Positions 13,401 through 25,680 of a DNA stretch of 64,000 bases are shown one piece after another. The position numbers and the translations under genes are program-made. Within the stretch, counting starts at the first letter, position 1. The number at the start of each line of letters is the position of its first letter. This DNA is from Manihot esculenta (Eukaryota; Streptophyta; Magnoliopsida; Malpighiales; Euphorbiaceae), in NCBI RefSeq assembly GCF_001659605.2, contig NC_035174.2, forward strand, positions 6,326,389 to 6,390,388, in the 5' to 3' direction. Below the pieces are notes generated by a model, which saw only the letters and a list, made by a program, of their open reading frames with translations, made no database searches and was not told the DNA's origin.

Positions 13401-14211
13401 CATATGCAAGTATGTGCCGTGTACTTCCACTGATTTCTATGGTTACCATCCTTTGTTGTTTGGTAAAGAGAAATTTATAAAAGGATTGTCTAGCCTTTAT
13501 GTTTTGGACTAAGAGTTATTAGAAATCAATAAGAAGTCCAGATGATGAATTTACTAGGGGATGCATTTATTGTGCCTAAGAACGCCAAAATCTTGGTAAA
13601 ATGATAGAACCACAAGATTCAAACATATTTTCAGGATAGCAAGAGGGGAAATATAACAATATTTTCTTAGCAACGCCAATTTCACAAATGCATATAGATA
13701 TTGTAAAAAGGGAAGATGAATGGTTCTGTTTATTTGGCTGTCTTTGTTGTTGCATTCACATCAATTGATTTCATGTTATTTTACATATGGGAGGTTAAAG
13801 AATTTGAATCAATGCAAAAGGACCTGGATCAACTAGACTAATACGATCCACATATTTTTCTGCCGCATGATATGATTGGCTTGCATCTTAATTAAATGTT
13901 CAACTAGTTAAAAAAAGTTGATTTTTAATAATGTCATAGGTGAGTTACATCTCCCTTTTTATTATTGGTGTGGTGTTAAGGTATTTGCACCAAAGATAAT
14001 TTAGTATTTCTAATTTCTTAGTTCGGCTATTAATCACTGCACAACCTACATCATGCCTGATATTATAACGTGATTATTGCAGTCATTGCTGTGTGACCCC
14101 AACCCCAATTCTCCTGCAAATTCAGAAGCAGCTCGCATGTTTAGTGAAAACAAGCGAGAGTACAACCGAAGAGTTAGGGAAATTGTGGAGCAGAGCTGGA
14201 CGGCTGACTAA
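10454..14211 (+). CDS. UBC2: Ubiquitin-conjugating enzyme E2, RAD6 type (UBC1/UBC2-like)
   Basis: Five coding exons: 10454-10578, 10691-10716, 12678-12767, 12869-12957 and 14083-14211. The phases join cleanly to give 152 residues, the usual length of plant UBC1/2/3. The protein starts [20 protein letters not shown], has the HPN motif at 78-80 and the catalytic cysteine C88 in [10 protein letters not shown], and ends SWTAD without the acidic tail of yeast Rad6. It transfers ubiquitin from E1 to substrates. The plant RAD6 homologues work with HUB1/HUB2 RING E3 ligases to monoubiquitinate histone H2B in the nucleus, which affects flowering time and transcription. Introns 2 (about 2 kb) and 4 (about 1.1 kb) are long and contain only low-complexity patches. 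Exon 2 is only 26 nt, a micro-exon that gene finders may miss. Every conserved residue I can judge is present, so the gene looks functional. Confidence 0.95.
11444..11469. repeat. Poly(C)/poly(A) tract in intron 2 of the E2 gene
   Basis: A run of about ten C followed directly by about fourteen A. It is a slippage-prone, low-complexity tract within the 2-kb second intron, and its exact length may vary between individuals or assemblies. Confidence 0.8.
12249..12277. repeat. (CT)n microsatellite in intron 2 of the E2 gene
   Basis: A near-perfect CT dinucleotide run with one interruption, intronic, about 400 bp before exon 3. Confidence 0.8.
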
Positions 14212-15305
14212 TCTTGGTGCTCTAGCGCGGCAGTCTAAGTCTGAATTTTGTGGCATGTGACCGGTAGCATGTCCTTTAAAAAAAAGTCAGCTTGTGATAT
14301 GATCAACTTTTATCCTGCACCCTTTGGCTTCCTCCCCATTATTGAATGTTAGGTTACTCTCTCTATGCTTTAATCTGACTTATCCATTGCGTGATTTTAG
14401 GCTTATGTAAAATAGAAATTGGTGTATCAATTTGCATTGAATTGTTAATGGATCTTGGTGCTTCGATATAAAAATTGGCAGACTGTTTTGATTGCAACTG
14501 GACAATTGCATTAAATATCTTGTACAGAGGATAGAAATGATGCTTTGCTTGCCAAACTGTTGGACTTTGGCACCTGTTGCCCATTGCCCATCACATGAGT
14601 TGCTGCATCATTTATTTGGTACTGCATGGTCCAGTCATCCATTTCATTGTAAATTATAAAATTTCAGTGACTAATTTTTCATACCATATATTTTTTTATT
14701 ACCTTAATTTTTTGTATTATATATTTTAAAGATTGATTAGAATTATAACTATTCTGCATATATTTTTATGTATCTCATGAATATAATACAATTATTAGAT
14801 ATTATTAATACTTTATAGGTTAATTTACAATTACTAGTAAAGAAATTACAGTTCCTAAATAATAAACTCTAGAATCATATGAATTGTCACCGTCATAAAA
14901 TATTTTATAATAGTTTAAATTAATTCATTAATTTTATTATGAGTGATAAATATAATCATGATTTTCTAATTCATATATATATATATATATAATTCTTTTA
15001 ATCATGCCTTAAATTTAAAATATATTAAATAATAATTAACGTTTTAATATCTATTATCACATGATAAAAATGAATTTCAACAATTCCTTCATGCACCGTA
15101 GGCCATCAAATCTAAATAATATAGGCATAAATAGATTGAACTTACTTTTCCATTTTTCTTTTATAATGAAAGAGTGGAAACGCCAGATTAACAACACAGG
15201 ACAAGGCCAAGGATAGGAAATGCAAAACGATGATTCAATTGAAATACGAGTCGCTTTCTCATAAGAAAAGCTGAGAGAAAGGGAAGAAGATAAAGAGAGA
15301 AAGGG
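14212..15305. other. E2 3' flank and AT-rich spacer
   Basis: The first 400 bases after the stop codon have balanced composition and probably hold the 3' UTR. From about 14650 the DNA is AT-rich with no coding pattern, including a short TA run near 14975-14992. Confidence 0.5.
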
Positions 15306-15791
15306 CGATTGTCTTTGGCCAAGGTTTTCTTGGTCTTTTGGTTTTGCTTGCCTTCCCCTTACGGCGGGGGAAGGGTCTATTTTTGAGTAATTTTATGGTA
15401 ATGGCTCCATAAATAGACGTCAGTTTAGTCTTGTTTCATGTTAAGAGTCTTTGTTGACCTGTTGCTAGTGTGGATTTTGCAATGTTGCTCGGTAGAGGTG
15501 TTATTGTTTGGTGATGATTTGCTTTAGGAATATCATAAGCTATGCTTGTTCTGCTGTTTAGCTCCCCAAGGTTATAAGAGATTGAGATGTCGATAAACAT
15601 TCCTATTGCTTTTGTTTTTATTGTTCTTCATTGATTCTCATTGCATGCATGAGAATTTGGTCTTCTATTAGGTTTTTGGCACGAATCCTTCGTTAAAGGT
15701 TTTGGATTGTCCTATTATATAATTGAGCCACGTCTTATATATCTATCTTCGATCCGGATAACTTTAAGCCCATTGATTCAAAAAAAAAAGA
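15306..15791 (+). mobile_element. Probable LINE-derived 3' end with terminal A-run
   Basis: About 480 bp of T/G-rich, non-AT-biased DNA that contrasts with both flanks and ends in CCCATTGATTCAAAAAAAAAAG at 15770-15791. That ending resembles the 3' UTR of plant non-LTR elements. There is no long ORF. A loose similarity between ATACGAG before (about 15245) and after (about 15796) the segment could be a decayed target-site duplication, but it is imperfect and not convincing. It sits next to a LINE coding relic in the same orientation. Confidence 0.35.
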
Positions 15792-15940
15792 GATATACGA
15801 GCCACAAGGAGCATGAAGAAGACGGTCGCTAGAGATTATTAAGGCAAAGAAGTTGGACGGTAACTTCAATTACTCCACGGGTCTCCTCGGAGGAGATGAA
15901 TGCTTCTTAATTGTCCCTTTAACATTTGTAAAGAAGTTCC

Positions 15941-16078
15941 GGTTTTTTTCATTAATTCATCAAAACGTTCAAGAAGTTACAAAGGCGATTTTTTCCATTA
16001 ATTCATCAAAACTTTCAGGAAAACGTTCAAGAAGTTACAAAGACGATTTTTTCCATTAATTCATCAAAACTTTCAGGA
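15941..16078 (+). repeat. 58-bp tandem duplication inside the LINE relic
   Basis: The segment beginning AAAACGTTCAAGAAGTTACA occurs at 15962 and again at 16020. Each copy continues through a T-rich CCATTAATTCATC stretch to CTTTCAGGA. The copies differ at only one or a few bases, so the duplication is younger than the decay of the LINE. Confidence 0.85.
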
Positions 16079-16210
16079 AGATGGTTTATGTGGCTTATTT
16101 TTTCAAAAATACTAGAATCTCATTAGTAGAAATATTTTTCAGAGGTTTATAGAGTTTTTTAATAGTGGCCGAATGTTAAAAAATTGTCAATCATATGGTT
16201 ATTTCTTTTA

Positions 16211-16440
16211 TTTTCAAGATTTAATTAATTAAAACCATGAAAGATTTTCGTCCGATCAGTTTTTACACTATTTTCTATAAAATTATTACTAAAATTATTA
16301 TTAAATTGTTTACTTTAAGACTACAACTTGGATGGACTCTATTGTAGATTTTTCAAGATCAAATCAATTAAAACCATAAAAAATCTTCGCTCAATCTGTC
16401 TTTACAATATTTTCTATAAAATTATTACTAAATTGTTAGT
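16211..16440 (+). repeat. 139-bp imperfect tandem duplication of the LINE RT motif
   Basis: TTTTCAAGAT at 16211 recurs at 16350. Both copies are followed by a diverged AAAACCAT.AAA stretch and the shared block ATTTTCTATAAAATTATTAC. The second copy has more substitutions and a small deletion, so this duplication is older than the 58-bp one. Confidence 0.75.
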
Positions 16441-17010
16441 TATCAAACTTTTTCACCTTCAATGAAGGATCTTTGCTCATGCTCTTTCCCAAGAATCAAA
16501 TTCAGATGGCTAATACAACTTTTTCACCTTCAATCAAATATCTAAACCAGCTGAAAAGTCTGTTAGTTTGGCAATCAGAAGTCGAGATGATTTTAGAGAA
16601 GTCGTCTCCAACCTTCCTCTTCCTTCGCATCTATCAAAAGCAGACCAACAACCGTTAGTTATCAAACTCAACCTTCATGGCAACCCTCTCCTCTCGGTTT
16701 TGTAAAGTTTAACTTTGATACAGTTTGGAACAAGAATTCGAATTCAGAAGTCACTGCAATTATTGTTCGTGATCCTTTTGAAAGTATTATTGGCTGATGT
16801 TGTCATTCGTGGACATCTATCTCAGACCTTTTACAATTAAAAAGTATTGCTTGTCGAAAAGTATTTCTTTTTATCAAGAGTAGAGGTTTCTCGCGCTCTA
16901 TTATAGAAGAAAATTCTCTTATCACAGTTCAAACCTGTGGAAGTAGTTTAGCTCCCTTAATATTCAATATATTATTTCTGACTTGTTAGATACAACTAAA
17001 TTCTTTTCGA

Positions 17011-20000
17011 TCTATTTTTTTTTAATACATCAAATTTACAATTAAACTATATATTTCTTTTGTAAAAAATTCATTTAAGATAGTTCGTTAAAAATTAATC
17101 CCTCGTATCAACTTTATTTTCTCAGATGTCTTCTAGCAATAAATTATACTCTATGAAAATAAATGAATAAATAAATAAACTTCAGTGCCATTAACCTACT
17201 CTCTCCGCACTCAATATCTGGGATTAATGAACGGTATTAACCGAAAGAAATAAAATCACTCCCTTTCATCTATAAAAATAAATTTAATATTTTTATTCGT
17301 TTAAATTATAAATTTCTTTTATTAGATAAAATTTTCTAGCTCTTAAAATAATACATATGAGTAATATAAACGATAAATATATTAGAAAACTCAATTTCAA
17401 ATTTATATTTAAATTTTATATTTTAATTATATTAATTATGTATCTTTCAATTTATATATAAGTTATTATTGGCATATGTTTGGGGTTATTGTTTAATTAT
17501 TATACATGAAACAAAATTTTACATAATATGATCTAAATGGCCCATGTAACATGTCATTAATAAAATAATTAACCGGTAAATAGATTAGAAATTTTATTTA
17601 ATAAAAATTTAATTTAATTTAATTCGTTCTCTAAATAAGCTAAAATTGAGCCTATTTTTTAAACTCTGTTTAAATGAGTTGAATTCAAACTCATGGATAT
17701 TCTGCTGATTAAAATTGTTTATTTGTGAATGTGCATGCTTGACTAAAATGTTTAATTTTAAATTTATGAAAATTTATTAAAATAATAAATAAATTGAGTT
17801 CTTTCTTAAACTATCAATATTTATTTTAATAGATATTCAGTTTATCTTAATTTATTTAATAAATAAATAATAAATTTATTAATATTCCTAAACTTAAATT
17901 TTTTAAAACTCAACTCTCTCAGTTTATTTATAAAAAAGGAAAAAATCAATTAGTTTAAAAGAACTGTAGTTTGAAATTCAAAATCAGAAGCCGTTCGAAA
18001 CTGCTGTTCGCGGTGGAGATGAGGATGGGAATGGGCGTAAGTGGAGATAGTTTGTGTTCGGTTGGGCTTTTTGTCTTTACATACATTGGTAGGATTTGGA
18101 TATCTGCCATCTGGCTTTGGTTGGTCTTGATAAATTAAACAAGTGGACCATGTCCCCCTTGGCATTTAAATACTGGGTCACATAGTATCCTCCACGATTT
18201 TTCAAATCTTGATTCAGAGATCGTCATGAATTGCAAATAAACCCTAAAAATATTATATCAATTAAATAATATTAAAATTTAAGTTTAGTGTATTTTACTT
18301 ATAAGAATATTAAAACAATAAAATAACGTTTCCCAATCGTTCTACGATTCAAAATGAAAATAATGATTTTAATATTTTTTTAAAGATTTTTAAAGCTAAG
18401 CAAAAAAACAATAGTTGACCTGTTACTTGATTGTCAAAACGACAACCATGCCTTTTGATGCCTCATGGTAGGTTTCCACGAACGACACGTCAGTTTAACA
18501 CTTATCTTCTTTTGATAAGTCAAATATATATCCAAGCGAGTGATGCGTATCGGATTCATAAATTCAGAGTAATTTGTGATTTTTTTTTCTACGTGTTTTA
18601 CTAATTTTTCATTGGCCAAAGAGCACCGTCTTTGACATATTTTGCCAGGTTCCTGACGGAGTTCCAATTAAATTCCAATTCATTTTTTTTTATCAATTAA
18701 ATTTCATATATTTTTATTTAAAAACTAAATAAACCTTTTTTAATATAATATTTTTTAATAATAAAACATTATTTTTCATAATTTAAAATATAAAAAAATT
18801 TAATATTTTAACAAATATAAAATAACAAAAAAGCAAGATTGGGAACAGATAACAAATTATAGGGAAAGAAACGCTATGATTTGGTTTTTTTTTTTAAAAA
18901 AAAAAAACAGAAGGGTTAGCTCATAATGTGATTATTACATATTAAAAGGCAAATGTAGAATGATAGCATTAACACAATCAAAGAAACAATGATGATATGA
19001 TGGCATTAATTATCAACTTAAAAATAACAAGAAAAAAAAATAAAAAAAATATAATCTTTTTCCATGGCGATGAAATGGTAGCTTGCATGGCTTATCCAAC
19101 TAAGTCTCCTATCTTCTCGTAATCATTCCCTTCAACCACTTCTCACTTACTATAATTATTCTTATCATATCATAAATATATTTTTTTTATTACCAATTAT
19201 ATATATAGATATATAAAAAATTATTACATTCACAAATTTGTCTAAATAATAAATGCATTCTAAATAAATTTGAGAAATTTTAAATTTTAAACTTTAAATT
19301 TTTATTTAAAAAAATTAATAATTAGCGAGAATTTTTTTATTATTTTTATATTATTATTATTATAAATTAATTTATAGTTTAACTCGCGTGTAATAAATAA
19401 TAAATTTTGGTTGAATTTGATTACTTTGTCAACAAATAAAGTTTCAATTACTTTTTTTTTTGCTTAGAAAAGTTGAAATTGAATCTATAAATCATGCCCT
19501 AATAAGGCCAATGAAGGTTGATGCTCTATCAAATCAACGGAGAATAACAACTGCAACTACAAACCAACTCCCCATTATCATTTCAAACAGCAAGTTCAAA
19601 GTATCTCTCTAAGCAAACACAAAATGGATAATGTTTTATCTTTTTTTTTTTTAATATATATCATAGATATATAATTCCCAAAAAAAGAAAAAGAAAAAAA
19701 GAAGAAATGGAATCTCCAGCAGGCAGGCTAATCCAACTCCAGCGTGGCGCTCATGAGTCCCCAGCACATCCTTCACCCTCCGAACGTCACCTCCAATTTC
19801 ACCACATCGTTCTCCATTCTAATATTGCCGCACTCTTTAACGTCTAGATACTCCACGCGTTTCTTGTAGCATAGGACGAAGGTAACTGTAGCGAGGGCAC
19901 AAGAGTAATTTCGTCAATGCGTCGGAATAAAGATGATGGACACCTGTTCCCTAAGTAGAGCCTCACTCTGGTACTCCCTTGCGCCACCGCATTTAATTTT

Positions 20001-20480
20001 GGCTTTCATCCTCTGTGACTGCGCCCACTGTTGTTTTGATGTTTCCATATTCTATTTGTTTAAAAATTTAAAAATTTAAAAATTAAAAATTAATAATCAA
20101 GAGGAGTTAAAATAAAATTCAAAATATATTTATTATTAATTTATATAAACAATTAAATAAATATAAAATATAGTTTTATGCTGATATAAATGTTTATGTA
20201 TTAAAGTATATTATATAAGTAAATTCGAATATTTTATAGAATTAAATTTTGAAAATATAAATATAATAAGACATTATTTTCGAATTATAATAACGAGATA
20301 GCTATTTATAATATTTTAGATAATTTTAAAATGAATTGTAAATGTGATTTTCTAGAAATTCAGGTAAGAAGAAGATGGGCAATGGCATGCATAAGTGTCA
20401 AGAGTTTGTCGCAGCGTTAGAATGAGCGCCACTACAGAGGATCACAAACTGCTATCTTTTCAATATTTTTCAATTTGAGG
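17011..20480. other. AT-rich intergenic DNA, no gene seen
   Basis: A long non-coding spacer. Two less AT-rich islands, about 17960-18180 and 18420-18660, may be pieces of old transposons, but I cannot assign them to a family. The island at 19700-20040 has higher GC with CCACGCG and GCGCCACC motifs and could be distal promoter DNA of the IQD gene. No ORF with recognisable content was found. Confidence 0.5.
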
Positions 20481-20619
20481 GATATTTCTAGCTCTGCCAG
20501 TGCTACCAGTGACAGAGAGAGCAAGCAAAGCAAAGGCAAAAGGGAATCGATGTCGCTTTAGAATTAGATCACCACATTTCCTTCGTTTGCAAGCGCACTC
20601 AATCATGGTACTCTCTCTC

Positions 20620-20655
<36 letters not shown>

Positions 20656-21434
20656 AATCACTTGTATTTTTTTCTATCATCTTGGCAGATCTCAAATCCC
20701 TTCTTTTCTTCTTCATTTTTTATTTAATTGTTTATTTTTGGTGATTAATGTTGTTTAATGCTCATGTTTTGACGTAGGAATGGTAGATTTGGGATTTTTA
20801 AGTTACACATTTTTCAGGTAAGTTCCAGATCTGGTCTAAATCCAGTTCGTTTTTGCTTTGTAATCCTGTTTTGGCCTTTTCTAGATTGCTCGTTTCTCTG
20901 TTTTTGTACCTTGCTTCTTCTTTTAGTAGTTTCTTGATTGGACTAGATCTTTGTTCATGGCAACTTCACTTGCATTCTTCCTCCCTCTGTTCCTTTCTGA
21001 CTCTGGTCATTTATCTCGTTCGTTGGTAGGCATTTCACCAGATTTAGATCACTTTTTTATTAGGGATTGGGAATGGTAAGTTTTTATAGCCAATTTCTTC
21101 TCAGGGGAGAATTCCATGTGGAAATTAGTTGTTTTGAGGGTTGGCAATGCTATCAATTTAATACAATTAAAGTGGAAAGTAAGTTTATTTATTCCTTGTA
21201 ATTTGCATTGTGAAGCTGTGATTTTATGAAAATGTATTTGATTGGGGTTCAATAGAAAACTGAAGTAATAAATGCAGTGAACTGATTTGTTCAGGGCTTC
21301 AGGCATGTCACATGTCGTGGCATTCTCAATTATTTTATCTGTTCAGTTCGCAATTTATGCATGCTGAAACTGTTATCGCATGGAAAATTGCAGGAAGTGG
21401 GGTTTGAATTTCTCTGGTTATCATTTATCCAGTC
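20481..21434 (+). other. Multi-exon 5' leader of the IQD gene
   Basis: The leader seems to begin around 20500 and reaches a possible donor at AATCATG|GTACTC (about 20607). An optional short exon may run from 20778 to 20817 (ACGTAG|GAATGG ... TTTTCAG|GTAAGT). The last leader exon probably starts at 21394 after TTGCAG and continues to the start codon at 21435. The ATG at the first donor is followed by the CT microsatellite and opens only a low-complexity frame. The splice choices are inferred from consensus signals only. Confidence 0.45.
20608..20652. repeat. (CT)n microsatellite at the start of the IQD leader
   Basis: About 45 bases of nearly pure CT repeat with one CA interruption. It sits at the probable first intron donor of the IQD leader, where pyrimidine-rich tracts are typical of plant 5' ends. 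Confidence 0.85.
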
Positions 21435-24400
21435 ATGGGCAAATCACCTGGGAGATGGATCAAGACTGTACTGTTTGGAAAGAAGCCTTCCAAATCTCAT
21501 TCTGCAAAAGGGAAGGAGGTACTGTTTCCTCTTCCGCCTTTTCTTTTAGTGAGTATTTGGTGGTAAAATAGTGACAGTTGTCTAGTTGTTGCTATTATCA
21601 CATCAGACACCTGAAACGCTTTTGATATAAGTATTGATTATTCTATTTGTAACTTTGGATCTCTAAAACTGTAGCTTCACAGTAAGTCTCGTGCCTTTTT
21701 TTTCCCCCTTTTTTTGTTCCTGTCTTGATCTTGATGAAGCCGTATTCTCAACCCTGTGCCAGTCTTACCATTGAGGGAAGACCTTATGGATAATAGTAAT
21801 GCGCCTCAAGCTACCTGTCTAGGCTATGGCTTTTAAGATTATTTATTCTGGAGTTATAACTGGAAATTTAACTTTTTAAGTTTTGGCGGTAATTAAAAAG
21901 TTGAAATTATATCTTTTATGACTATTTTCCTCTTACAATTAGCAAACTTATTAGATTTTCTTTTTGTTTTTTTTATTATCTTTTTTCTTCCCCATTTGTG
22001 GACTCACTGATTTGTATCCATTTAATTTGGAGCTACTGGTTTGATAAATACCAGTTTGATTTAACTGTTGACTTTCTCCCTTGTGTATCAATATTATTAG
22101 TGGGTGCAGATTTTTTTTTTTATGTAACTTTTCTCGTTATATGCAGAGAACTACGAAAGAGAAAGCACTGTTGTCTGCAAAGGCATCAGAAACTGATACT
22201 CTTGTAATCTCCCATCCAACCCCTGTTCTCACCATTCGCTCTGAAAGGCAGTTAGAACTTGACAACCAGGAGACTGCAGATTTACCACATGATAGTGGCA
22301 TACTGTTACCAGTAAATCAGGATGCAGAATTACAAGAGTCTGCACCCCAAACCACATTATCTGATGCTGATAAAGTAAAGCAAGAGGAAGCTGCAACGTT
22401 GGCACAAGCTGCATTTAGGGGTTACTTGGTAATATTCTCTTCTTGGAATTAGTACTATTCTAGAATTTTGACTAATTTGGAGCAAACTTGTTGAAATAGC
22501 CTCCTCTTAGTTAGACAGCGGTCTGTTTCTTAGGTACTGGGCATTTCCCTGGAGAGTAGCATTGCTAGTTGCACAAGAACTAAAAATGAAAATGACGAGT
22601 TTTCCTTCCATCTCATTAACAAGGTTTTTAATACTTGAATGGGGTCCAATTCTTGGAATCTGAAAAAATTATGTTCACTATTTCTGTGTTAAATAGTCTC
22701 CTTCTTGCCTCTTCAATTATGGCTCTTCAAACTGTAACGAGAATTTTCTTTAATCTGCTTGCCATCTGATCCCACTATTTTCTTATACGGACTGACAAGA
22801 TTGTGTAATGGAATTCTTTCCCTGGCATACCAGCCTGTACTCCCTAAAGGAAGGAAAACTCTTACACATGCACTGACATTAACATTTCATGCATGAAAGA
22901 GGCATCTCCAACAGCCAAAATGGCTCCCTGGTTGATATTCTAGCCAACTGAATTTTAGTTATTTTATTGTTTGATCTTGCATGTGAGAAACCACATCACT
23001 TTATGTTAGTAGAGGCTATACATATACTGATGTAAGCTTATCAATGTGAAGGCTCGTCGGGCATTTCGGGCCCTTAAAGGCATAATAAGGCTCCAGGCGC
23101 TTATCCGTGGGCACTTGGTCAGGAGACAAGCTATTGCCACTTTGTGCTGTGTGCTGGGAATTGTCAAGCTGCAGGCACTTGCTCGAGGAATAAAAGTTAG
23201 GAAGTCAGATTGTCAGCATGATGTTCTTAAAAGATGCAATGTGGTGAAGCCTCTGGTAATTTCTTGATTAATCACCCCTATGGTCAATTACTAATCATGC
23301 CAGATCTTACATCATGAATGTCATTGGGAAGTGTGAGCCTATCTTCTAATTATGGCTCATTCAAACCTGTAATACATTGATTGTTTGATAGTTGAGTTAA
23401 ACATATGACATATGCCCTTCATTTGTATTCCTACACGTGGTGGTTGGACATGGGGTGCATCTAAATGGTATGGGACTATGATCTTAGAATTAGATGTTCT
23501 TAAGTATTATACTGGAGCAGCCCAATTATCATATTAATTCTAAGCCCATTAAATTACGGTGACATGTAGATTGTTGTTGTAAAGTTTAAATCTTTCTCAA
23601 TATTGGAAAAATCAGTTTTCTCACAAAGTTATCCTACAAATTAGATGAGTTTAAGTTGGTGATTTTTCTAATTGTGTATCTAAGAATTATATTTTTAAAT
23701 ATTGTTATTTCGGAGGTTTAGTTATACCTTGGATCACATTCCATGTGCATTTGAGCGAGAGGGAGATCCATAGGTCTGTTTCTTTTTGTAGTATCTTTTA
23801 TTCTTTTGTTCAGCCTTTGCTAGATTGCATGGGTCTAAATATGACTCAGTAGTGAGTAAGCTGGCCTGATGCCCAGAATATTGCATTACAAATCAAATTT
23901 GTCTTTAATGCTCAATATGTATCTTGGAAAAAGTTAAAAGAGTTTAACCTGTACCATCACTTTTCTGTTGTTGAATGGGTCTTGTCCTAACCTCTTGGTG
24001 AGAGTAGCTGGCATTCTTCATGTTTCACTTTGCTCATAGTTTAATTTCTATATGATACCTGTTTTCCACAGGAGGGCAAGCTTGGAAATCTTGATGGAGC
24101 TAATGTTTCTATCCAAAGAGCAAGGCTATCATCAAATGCTTTTGTTCACAAGGTAAGATAGGCGGCATGTCATGGCTGTGGAAAGGGGCATAATATTCCT
24201 TTCTTTTGGACAAGTGATTTATGAAAATCAACTAGACAGATGGATTATTATGCTGTTCTATATTACATCTTGGTTTATTTGCATTTCTTATCCATTTAAT
24301 ATCTGCTGGGTGTCTCTTCAGCTTGTGGATTCATCACCGGCTGTGATGCCTTTACGCATTTATTATGACTCTGTGGAACCAAATTCAGTTCCAAACTGGT

Positions 24401-25680
24401 TAGAACGTTGGTCAGCATCTCGCTTTTGGAAACCAATTCCGCAGCCAAAGAAAATTTCTCATCCAAAAACTCAGAGAAAGCAGGTTAATGGTCATATGCC
24501 AGAAGCAGAAACTGGTAGGCCAAAGCGCAGTGTTCGGAGGGTCCCTGCTGCAAATGTTGATAATAATTCGGTCCAAGCAATCTCTGAACTTGAGAAGCCC
24601 AAGCGCAATCTTAGAAAAGCTTCAAGCCATCCATCTGATACAGTGCAGGAAAATCCACAAAATGAGTTTGAAAAGGTAAAACGTAACTTGAGAAAGGTTC
24701 ATAACCCGATAATTGAAAGCTCTGTTCAGCCGGAGTTAGAAATTGAGAAACCAAACCAAAGCTTGGAAAAGGTATCAGACATTTCTGGTGATAATCTTTT
24801 GAGACAGAATATGAATAATTCAGGGGAGAAGACTAAGAAAGAAACAAGCCCACCAACACCCAAACTGTCTGTTGTGGTGAGGAGCGAATCAACCTTGATA
24901 GCAACTCAATTGCCTGATGTAGGAACAACTACTGAAACACTAGGAATAAATGAAGCATCTGAATTACTTGGTGATCAAACCCTGGTTGAATCGATGCCTT
25001 CGGTAGAGAATGGTGGTAAAGATGAGAATGATGGTAAAGATGAGAATACTCCTGTTACAAATGGTGAGTTAAGCCATAAGGAAGATCAAATAATCAATGA
25101 GAATCATAAATTCAGCAAGAAAACCTCTAGTCTGGCAAAGCAAGAACATGCGGAGAATGGGTTGCAGAGCAGTCCAGCACTCCCAAGCTATATGGCAGCC
25201 ACTGAATCTGCCAAGGCAAAACTAAGAGCACAAGGTTCTCCAAGGTTTAACCAAGATGGAGCTGAGAAAAATAATATTGTTCGGCGCCATTCTCTTCCAT
25301 CTTCAACAAATAGCAAAATCAGCTCACAATCACCAAGGACACGTACTGTTCATTCTGGCAGCAAAGTGGGAAGTAAAAGTGACAGATCGAAAGAAGGAAA
25401 TGGTATGATATTTGAACTTCTCATTTGAATTGCTGGTTTTTGCTTTATAATGGAATGCCCTGGAATGCTTCATATTTCTTGGCGAAATGACTTAAATCAG
25501 TTTCAGTCAGATTATTTAGTTCTAACTAGTAGCAGCTGAATATGCAGCTTAGCTATATGTTGTTTGAAAATGGAAAACTATTTAGCTATCAAACTTAAGA
25601 CCTTCTGTTTTGCATGTAACATAACTCCAATCTTTTCAATTTTTGCAGCCAAGGCAACCCAGGCTGGGTGGAGGAGGTGA
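21435..25680 (+). CDS. IQ67-domain calmodulin-binding protein (IQD30/IQD31-like)
   Basis: Six coding exons: 21435-21518, 22147-22428, 23052-23255, 24072-24152, 24322-25402 and 25649-25680, giving 587 residues. The start is the canonical IQD N-terminus [17 protein letters not shown]. The IQ67 region spans about residues 110-175 and is split by the family-typical intron: [20 protein letters not shown], then [16 protein letters not shown], then [15 protein letters not shown]. These are three successive IQ motifs expected to bind calmodulin or calmodulin-like proteins. A DUF4005-type segment, [20 protein letters not shown], lies near residue 500, followed by RRHSLPSS. The rest is basic, Ser/Thr-rich and probably disordered. 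IQD proteins act as scaffolds on microtubules, the plasma membrane and the nucleus, linking calcium signals to cell shape. The last exon adds only ten residues (ending QAGWRR). A four-copy basic repeat is described separately. There are no defects in the frame. Confidence 0.93.
24520..24772 (+). repeat. Four-copy, about 26-residue basic repeat inside the IQD protein
   Basis: Units beginning [24 protein letters not shown] and PNQSLEKV follow each other at 26, 26 and 25 residues, each preceded by an E-K or G-R pair. The first three are strongly basic and the fourth has lost its charge. The DNA copies have diverged, so the repeat is old and kept by protein-level constraint rather than recent slippage. 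Confidence 0.7.

Larger units (their letters stand above)
15792..17010 (+). pseudogene. Decayed LINE ORF2: reverse transcriptase and RNase H fragments
   Basis: Broken reading frames on the + strand still show non-LTR retrotransposon signatures in the correct order. VQEVTKAIFSINSSK (about 15968-16012) matches the segment before the GPDGF region of LINE reverse transcriptase. KDFRPISFYTIFYKIITKI (16240-16296) matches the core RT motif. WMDSIVDFSRSNQ lies near 16330. Further on, WQPSPLGFVKFNFDTVW followed by VTAIIVRDPFESIIG (16678-16794) matches the start of the plant-LINE RNase H domain. The RT and RNase H pieces are only about 400 bp apart, so most of the RT and the zinc-finger linker are deleted. 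Stops and frameshifts are frequent and there are internal duplications. The relic cannot encode an active enzyme. Confidence 0.7.

Noticed and set aside
17950..18667. Two GC-richer islands with open frames of about 70-77 codons
   Set aside because: They could be old transposon pieces, but I found no terminal repeats or domains to support a class.
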